From NCBI GenBank assembly GCA_042862465.1, contig JASTVH010000001.1, positions 1 through 64,000 on the forward strand: a stretch of DNA of 64,000 nucleotides. The letters run 5' to 3'. Positions 58,852 through 64,000 of the stretch are shown piece by piece (positions within the stretch are counted from its first letter, which is position 1; each line of letters opens with the position of its first letter). The notes under the pieces were generated by a model, which was not told the DNA's origin, did no database searches, and worked only from the letters and a program-made list of their open reading frames with translations. The translations under genes and the position numbers were made by a program. The DNA comes from JASTVH01 sp042862465 (GTDB lineage: Bacteria > Pseudomonadota > Gammaproteobacteria > Pseudomonadales > Oleiphilaceae).

Positions 58852-60882
58852 GTGAAGCAGCTGTTGTATCCTGCGGTTCTGCTGATGAACCGCCTGAAGA
58901 TGGTGTACAAATTTACCCTCATCAGCATACTTTTTCTCCTGCCGATTGCCGGACTGGGATACTTGCTCGTCAGTCAGCTCAACCAGTCGATCGACCGTGT
59001 TCAGGGCGAAGTCGATGGCCTTCAGGTTCTGGAGATGACCACCGACCTTTACCGTGCGGCCCAGCGTTACCGTGATTTCCGCACCGTGGCCCAGTTTAAG
59101 GACAGCGCTTTTTTTGTGGAAAGCAGTGAAGATGCCCGCAAGACCGTGGCCGGTTTGCTGGATCAGCTGCAGAGCAGAAGCTACAGCTTCGACAAGGACG
59201 GTAATTTCGCTGCACAGATCAACGAGGTTGCGGCCGACTGGAAACAGCTCGTTGCGGATGATGCCTATCAGAGCAATGTCGATCCGCAGTTCAAGTATTT
59301 CAATCAGTTTGTGCAGAAGGTCCATTCCCTCATGAGCTCCGGACTCCAGGTGTCCGGACTGGGGCAGGACCCGAAGGCCGAGAACCAGTTGATGCTGCGA
59401 CTGGTGGGCGAAACCTTCCCGGATGTCACCAACGAAATGGGGCGGGCGCGTGCCTATGGCATGTTTGGTCTCTCCCAGGGGCAGTTGGGCGGTAATCTGG
59501 CCGATCTGATGAATAACATCTTCGATCGGTTGACCAACGTCGACACGACGCTGCGGGCGTCGCTGGATGTGTTGCGTAGCAGCGTTCCGGAAGTGCGCGC
59601 GCGGCTCAGTACCGAGACGGATGGTGTCGCAGAGTCTGCGATCAGTGTGCGCAATGAGCTGGACTCCAATGTCATCGTGCCGTTCCGTCTGGAAATGCCC
59701 CCGGAAGAGTTTGCCGGTATCGTGAGCGAGGAAATGGATCGGGTGTATGCGTATAACGATGAGCTGCTGGGCATCATTGGTAACAAGCTGAGCGTACGAC
59801 TCGAGGCCGAAACAACACAACGCACTCTGATCTTCGTGGCCCTGGCGATCATCCTGACCATCGTCGTCTATCTCTACATGGGCTTTTACCAGTCTGTTCG
59901 CACGGCGGTCAGCCGTTTCGGCAGTGCCGCCCGCGAAGTCGCTGCCGGCAACCTGACGGTGCGAATCAATCTGGAAAATCGGGATGAACTGGGTGATCTG
60001 ACTACCGAATTCAACAACATGACCGGCAAAATGCATGAGCTGATCCAGGTCGTCAGCAGCACGGCTCATGACGTGGACCATCAGGCCCGGCGTGTGAATG
60101 ACAGTGCCCTGGAGAACAGCGACGCCGTATCCAAGCAGATGGCCCAGACCCAGCAGATCTCCGAAGCCATGGGGCAATTGGTGGATACGGTGCAGGAAGT
60201 GGCCCAGAGCTCACAGAAAGCATCGGATTCTGCCACACAGGCCGACAAGGAAGCGGATAATGGCCGTGGCGTGGTGGAAGAGACGGTCGACACCATCCAC
60301 CGTCTGGCTGATGAAATCCGTGGCGCCGTGGATACCATTAACCGGGTCAGCCAGGACAGCGACAGCATCAGCCAGGTGCTGGTGGAGATCAAGGCGATCG
60401 CCGAACAGACTAACCTGCTGGCCCTGAACGCGGCCATCGAGGCGGCCCGTGCCGGGGAGCAGGGACGGGGCTTCGCGGTGGTGGCGGATGAGGTACGCAA
60501 CCTGTCGCAGCGTACGCACAAGTCCACCGAGGAAATCGAGGAAATGATCACCCGTCTGCAGTCGGGGGTCCAGGATGCGGTTAAGGCGATGACCTCCAGT
60601 CACCATGCCACCGATGCGACGGTAGATCAGTCCAAGCACGTGACCGAGGCGCTGGAAAATATCGTCAACAGTATCAATCAGATTGTGGACATGAACCACC
60701 AGATCGCCCAGGCGGCGGAAGAGCAGTCCGCTGTGGCGAACAACATCAACACCAATGTCGAGCAGATTGCCGATTTGGGCGACAAGACTTCCGCCAACGC
60801 CGACGATACGCTTGCGGCGAGTCGGGAGCTGTCGGGCCTCACCCAGTCACTGGAAGAGGTCATCAAGACCTTCCGGATCTGA
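58852..60882 (+). CDS. Methyl-accepting chemotaxis protein
   Basis: The 676-aa receptor starts with GTG 58852 (SD GGAGGG). It has a first membrane helix (about residues 17-42), a helical periplasmic sensor of about 280 residues, a second helix (about 325-345), a HAMP domain, and the MCP signalling domain with the hairpin tip EIKAIAEQTNLLALNAAIEAARAGEQGRGFAVVADEVRNL. No C-terminal CheR-docking pentapeptide is present. Ligand unknown. Confidence 0.95.
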   Translation: MKQLLYPAVLLMNRLKMVYKFTLISILFLLPIAGLGYLLVSQLNQSIDRVQGEVDGLQVLEMTTDLYRAAQRYRDFRTVAQFKDSAFFVESSEDARKTVAGLLDQLQSRSYSFDKDGNFAAQINEVAADWKQLVADDAYQSNVDPQFKYFNQFVQKVHSLMSSGLQVSGLGQDPKAENQLMLRLVGETFPDVTNEMGRARAYGMFGLSQGQLGGNLADLMNNIFDRLTNVDTTLRASLDVLRSSVPEVRARLSTETDGVAESAISVRNELDSNVIVPFRLEMPPEEFAGIVSEEMDRVYAYNDELLGIIGNKLSVRLEAETTQRTLIFVALAIILTIVVYLYMGFYQSVRTAVSRFGSAAREVAAGNLTVRINLENRDELGDLTTEFNNMTGKMHELIQVVSSTAHDVDHQARRVNDSALENSDAVSKQMAQTQQISEAMGQLVDTVQEVAQSSQKASDSATQADKEADNGRGVVEETVDTIHRLADEIRGAVDTINRVSQDSDSISQVLVEIKAIAEQTNLLALNAAIEAARAGEQGRGFAVVADEVRNLSQRTHKSTEEIEEMITRLQSGVQDAVKAMTSSHHATDATVDQSKHVTEALENIVNSINQIVDMNHQIAQAAEEQSAVANNINTNVEQIADLGDKTSANADDTLAASRELSGLTQSLEEVIKTFRI

Positions 60883-60906
60883 TCGCCACGCCCATAGCTA
60901 TAGCGG

Positions 60907-60938
60907 GCCGGGCTTCCGAGGGAAGTCCGGCTTTTTTT
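60907..60938 (+). terminator. Intrinsic terminator after the chemoreceptor
   Basis: GCCGGGCTTCC-GAG-GGAAGTCCGGC (one G-U pair) is followed by TTTTTTT. The T-run touches the last bases of the convergent adenosyltransferase gene. Confidence 0.93.
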
Positions 60939-61500
60939 ATGTCTGCTTGCCCTGATATTCCGCCTGCCACAGAACCTCCCTGGCCCCCTTGCGCCTGGCC
61001 AGCACTCGCGCTGCGACGAACAGCAGGTCCGATAGGCGGTTCAGGTATTGCAGCCCCAGGGGATTGATCGCTTCCTCGCGATTCAGTGCGACCATCACCC
61101 GTTCGGCGCGCCGGCACACAGCGCGCGCGAGATGGCACTGGGCGGTGGTTATGCTGCCACCGGGGAGGATGAAGTTCTGCAGGGGCGGTAGATCGGCGTT
61201 ATGGGCATCCAGGGTGGTTTCCAGCCAGGTGATGTAGTCCTGATGGACCATCTCGCTGCCTGGAATGGCAAGCTCTCCGCCAAGATCAAACAGGTGGTGC
61301 TGGATGCGCTGGCAGGGGGCACGCAGTTCGTCGTCTTCGGCCAGGTGCTCGATCAACAGGCCCATGTGGGCGTTGAGTTCATCGAGGGTGCCCATCGCTT
61401 CCACGCGCAGGGCGTCTTTGCCCGTGCGATTGCCGTCGGCCAGACCGGTGGTGCCGTCGTCGCCGGTGCGGGTGTAGATCTTGGAGAGTCGGTATCCCAT
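60937..61500 (-). CDS. Cob(I)alamin adenosyltransferase, PduO type
   Basis: The 187-aa protein starts MGYRLSKIYTRTGDDGTTGLADGN and has the ALNREEAINPLGLQYLNRLSDLLFVAAR end of PduO adenosyltransferases. It makes adenosylcobalamin, the coenzyme of B12 mutases. ATG 61500 is the conserved start; the open frame further upstream reads into panE. It follows panE by 16 bp. Confidence 0.95.
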   Translation of the reverse strand: MGYRLSKIYTRTGDDGTTGLADGNRTGKDALRVEAMGTLDELNAHMGLLIEHLAEDDELRAPCQRIQHHLFDLGGELAIPGSEMVHQDYITWLETTLDAHNADLPPLQNFILPGGSITTAQCHLARAVCRRAERVMVALNREEAINPLGLQYLNRLSDLLFVAARVLARRKGAREVLWQAEYQGKQT

Positions 61501-61516
61501 GGTGCTCCCGGAAAAG

Positions 61517-62470
61517 TTAGAAGTTAGCGGTTTTGCCCCGGACCGCATCAACCAGCGCCTGATTGATGGGGGCGTCCAGTCCCAGTCGGTTGGCCTCGCG
61601 TACCAGGAAACCGTTGATGTAGTCGATTTCCGTGGCGCGCCGGGCCTGGTAATCCTGCAGCATGGAGGAGCGATTGGCGGCGGTCGCTGTGGCCACCTCC
61701 CGAATACGTGCTTCCAGGGCCTGTGGTTCTCTGGGGTAGCCATTGGCGGTCATGATGGCGGCGATTTCCCCGCACAGGGGGCTGATGCGCGCTTCAAAAT
61801 AATCGCTGCCTGCCAGCTCGCCGTTGCGGCATTCGAGGATCAGGGTGAACGGATTGATGCCAGCGTTGATCGCGAGCTTGTTCCAGAGGTCTTCGTATAT
61901 ATCCTCGCTGTACTCTCCCTGAACGCCGGCGGCATCGAACAGGGTCTGCATTTTCGCAGCCCAGGGCTCTCCGGCGGCGGTGATGGCGCCCCAGACGGTA
62001 CGGCCGTGCCCGGCATGGCGGAGAAGATCCGGAGCCGGGCGATTGGCGCCCTCGGTGGTGGTCGCCGCCAGCACGGGATGGTCGGGAAAGCGTGTGGCCA
62101 CCGCCTGCTGACTGCCCAGGCCATTCTGGAACAGCACCACCGGTGTCGCCGGCGGCAGCCCGGGCAGGGCTGCCTCCAGGGCGGCAAGGGTGGCCGGCGC
62201 CTTGGTGGTCACCCAGAGCAGGAGCGGCGGACGCCCGGGCTGGCTGTGGCCGGCCGGGATGGTCGGAATGGCATAGTCCCGAATGTGCTTGCCGTCCGGT
62301 GACTGGTAGCGATAGTGCAGGGTATCGGCGCTTTCGGAGGTGCGCGTCAGGAAGGTCACGGGACAGTGGGGCGAAAACAGGCTGGCCCAGAGTCGACCCA
62401 ACGCGCCGGCGCCAAGTATCAGAAGGCGGAGTGGCTGGTTATTCGGTGCCTGTAGGAGATCGGACGGCAT
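61517..62470 (-). CDS. panE: 2-dehydropantoate 2-reductase
   Basis: The 317-aa protein has the Rossmann LLILGAGALGRLWASL, VVLFQNGLGSQQAV and the NKLAINAGINPFT catalytic region of ketopantoate reductases. It reduces ketopantoate to pantoate with NADPH in coenzyme A synthesis. Confidence 0.93.
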   Translation of the reverse strand: MPSDLLQAPNNQPLRLLILGAGALGRLWASLFSPHCPVTFLTRTSESADTLHYRYQSPDGKHIRDYAIPTIPAGHSQPGRPPLLLWVTTKAPATLAALEAALPGLPPATPVVLFQNGLGSQQAVATRFPDHPVLAATTTEGANRPAPDLLRHAGHGRTVWGAITAAGEPWAAKMQTLFDAAGVQGEYSEDIYEDLWNKLAINAGINPFTLILECRNGELAGSDYFEARISPLCGEIAAIMTANGYPREPQALEARIREVATATAANRSSMLQDYQARRATEIDYINGFLVREANRLGLDAPINQALVDAVRGKTANF

Positions 62471-62512
62471 CAGCGGGCGCCCGTAACGGGGGGTGGTGGC
62501 GGAGAAGAGAGC

Positions 62513-62534
62513 GGGCCGTCTCGCCGGACGGCCC
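62513..62534 (-). terminator. Possible terminator after the cold-shock gene
   Basis: GGGCCGTC-N6-GACGGCCC is a perfect 8-bp stem just downstream of the cold-shock gene on the minus strand. The T-run is short, so termination strength is uncertain. Confidence 0.5.
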
Positions 62535-62545
62535 TGCTTGCGGGC

Positions 62546-62761
62546 TTACTGGCCCAATCGCTGCACGTCGTTGGCTTGCGGCCCTTTCTGGCCCTGTACC
62601 ACTTCGAACTGGACTTTTTCGCCCTCAAGCAAGGTGCGGTGCCCATCGCCCTGGATAGAGGAAAAATGGACGAAGACATCAGCGCCATCATTCGGCTTGA
62701 TGAATCCAAAACCCTTCGCATCATTGAACCACTTGACGACGCCTTCAATACGCTCAGACAT
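62546..62761 (-). CDS. Cold-shock (CspA-family) RNA chaperone
   Basis: The 71-aa protein is one cold-shock domain with RNP1 KGFGFI and RNP2 VFVHF and the usual aromatic cluster. It binds single-stranded RNA or DNA and melts structure. Its leader (about 150 nt) has a short upstream frame starting at 62787 and a strong 5' hairpin, as in cold-regulated csp mRNAs. Confidence 0.96.
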   Translation of the reverse strand: MSERIEGVVKWFNDAKGFGFIKPNDGADVFVHFSSIQGDGHRTLLEGEKVQFEVVQGQKGPQANDVQRLGQ

Positions 62762-62910
62762 TGCTTTGCCTCTCTGATTTCCATGTAACTAACCACGACC
62801 CTTCCCGGCTATTGTTGCTTTGCGATCCGGGAACGGCTTGGTTGACTCCAGAGGGCAAAACGCTAGTCGGTTGGCCGGGCCGGCCCAAAAGCCGGCCTCA
62901 AACCATCATA
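62762..62910 (-). promoter_or_regulatory. Leader and promoter region of the cold-shock gene
   Basis: On the minus strand TATGAT (complement of 62905-62910) is a good -10. The -35-like TTTACC is 19 bp upstream, longer than ideal. The expected transcript starts with a GGCCGGC-TTTTGG-GCCGGCC hairpin (about 62877-62897) and runs some 130 nt to the ATG. Long structured leaders are usual for cold-shock genes. Confidence 0.4.
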
Positions 62911-62969
62911 GTAGAATTTAAAGCAGGGGGTAAAGACTCGGTATGAGGCTGTTTCAGCGTGCCAGGCGT

Positions 62970-62989
62970 GGCAGGGCCGGAGCCCTGCC
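62970..62989 (-). other. Strong hairpin after valS
   Basis: GGCAGGGC-N4-GCCCTGCC lies 3 bp after the valS stop on the minus strand. No T-run follows, so it may protect the mRNA end rather than terminate transcription. Confidence 0.5.
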
Positions 62990-62991
62990 CA

Positions 62992-64000
62992 TTAGATCGC
63001 GCGGATCTTGTCCATCTGTGCCTTGAGACGTACGGCGCTGCTCTGGGCCTCTTCCAGCTTGGCCTTTTCCTTTTCAACCACTTCAGCCGGCGCCTTGGCG
63101 GTGAAATTCTCGTTGGAGAGCTTGCCTTCCAGGCGCTTGATCTCCTTGTCGAGCTTTTCCACTTCCTTGTTCAGGCGCGCCAGTTCGGCATCCTTGTCGA
63201 TCAGGCCTGCCATGGGCACCAGGACTTCCATGTTGCCCACCAGCTGGGTGGCGGACATGGGCGCTTCGGCCCCTTCGAGCCACTCCAGGCTCTCCAGTTT
63301 CGCCAGGGCCACCAGGAACTGGCGGTTCTCCTCCAGGCGCCGCTTGTCTTCGGCATTGCCCTGATGGAAGAGGGCGGGAATGGGTTTGCCGGGAGCAATG
63401 TTCATTTCGCCGCGAATGTTGCGGATGGCTTCGATGACGCCCTTGACCCATTCGATGTCCTGCTCGGCCTTGTCGTCCACCAGGGCATCATCTGCCTTCG
63501 GATAGGGCTGGAGCATGATGGTCTCACCGTCCTTGCCCGCCAGGGGGGCCACCCGCTGCCAGATTTCCTCGGTGATAAAGGGCATGATCGGGTGAGCGAG
63601 ACGCAGGATGGCTTCCAGCACGCGGACGAGCGTACGGCGGGTGCCCCGCTTGCGCTCGGCGCTGGCATTGTCATCCCACAGGACGGGCTTGGACAGTTCC
63701 AGGTACCAGTCGCAGTACTCGTTCCAGATGAATTCGTAGATGACCCCGGCCGCCAGGTCGAAGCGGTACTGGTGGAAATGGCGGTTGACCTCGGATTCGG
63801 CCCGCTGCAGGCGGCTGATGATCCAGCGATCGGCCAGGGACAGCGCAACGTCCTCGCCCTGCTGGCCGCAGTCCTCGCCCTCGGTGTTCATGAGCACGTA
63901 ACGGGCGGCGTTCCACAGCTTGTTGCAGAAGTTGCGGTAGCCCTCCAGGCGCTTCATGTCCCAGTTGATGTCGCGGCCGGTGGAGGCCAGGGCCGCCAGG
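62992..64000 (-). CDS. valS: Valyl-tRNA synthetase, C-terminal part
   Basis: The frame runs off the right edge of the window, so the first two thirds are missing. What is seen starts with STGRDINWDMKRLEGYRNFCNKLWNAARYVL, the end of the catalytic core and start of the anticodon-binding domain. It ends in the ValS C-terminal coiled coil (LNKEVEKLDKEIKRLEGKLSNENFTAKAP) that holds tRNA. It charges tRNA(Val). Confidence 0.97.
   Translation of the reverse strand, partial: LAALASTGRDINWDMKRLEGYRNFCNKLWNAARYVLMNTEGEDCGQQGEDVALSLADRWIISRLQRAESEVNRHFHQYRFDLAAGVIYEFIWNEYCDWYLELSKPVLWDDNASAERKRGTRRTLVRVLEAILRLAHPIMPFITEEIWQRVAPLAGKDGETIMLQPYPKADDALVDDKAEQDIEWVKGVIEAIRNIRGEMNIAPGKPIPALFHQGNAEDKRRLEENRQFLVALAKLESLEWLEGAEAPMSATQLVGNMEVLVPMAGLIDKDAELARLNKEVEKLDKEIKRLEGKLSNENFTAKAPAEVVEKEKAKLEEAQSSAVRLKAQMDKIRAI

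Overview
The window is chromosomal DNA from a GC-rich gammaproteobacterium. The backbone synteny supports this: rnfABCDGE-nth, metG beside mrp and dcd, purM-purN, a DUF2066 gene followed by a CDP-alcohol phosphatidyltransferase gene and hda, nadC near ampD-ampE, and DUF1631. The gene mix resembles Alcanivorax/Marinobacter-type marine bacteria, but that placement is inference from gene content. I saw no rRNA or tRNA gene and no CRISPR array.

Region 1 (1 to about 4.2 kb) is accessory DNA, visibly AT-richer than the rest. Three attC-like recombination sites (1226-1339, 2181-2253, 2879-2955) mark it as part of an integron cassette array without an integrase in view. The cassettes carry two overlapping lipoprotein genes plus a 22-copy 9-bp tandem repeat, a third lipoprotein gene, and a reversed ccdAB toxin-antitoxin pair. 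After the last attC come a small ORF, a second copy of a ~120-bp segment that also opens the window, and an unrecognised AT-rich gene.

Region 2 (4.3-9.1 kb) has small exported and membrane proteins (DUF2141, a three-helix protein, a DUF457-like protein), a membrane diguanylate cyclase and an NDUFA9-like Rossmann protein.

Region 3 (9.2-21.1 kb) is one long run of overlapping genes for respiration. It encodes alternative complex III (actABCDEF), which oxidises quinol and reduces cytochrome c, then an SCO copper chaperone and a caa3-type oxidase whose subunit II carries a cytochrome c domain. Together they make a complete quinol-to-oxygen branch that needs no bc1 complex.

Region 4 (21.2-29.1 kb) is a set of mostly single genes: a periplasmic binding protein, an exported START protein, an ATP-grasp enzyme paired with a CocE-type hydrolase, a YbaK-like deacylase, an EF-hand protein, an exported chalcone-isomerase-fold protein and a peptidoglycan-binding protein.

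Region 5 (29.2-44.9 kb) is conserved backbone: nth with the six Rnf genes, metG flanked by 7-bp tandem or inverted repeats, mrp, dcd, DUF416, avtA, DUF3108 and purNM. Region 6 (45-58.5 kb) holds DUF2066-pgsA-like-hda, an orphan parA with yqcC, thpR, a MASE1-PAS-GGDEF-EAL protein whose EAL half looks degenerate, nadC, DUF1631, ampDE and a ROK sugar kinase. Region 7 (58.5-64 kb) has a chemoreceptor, a PduO-type cobalamin adenosyltransferase, panE, a cold-shock protein and the 3' part of valS, which runs off the window.
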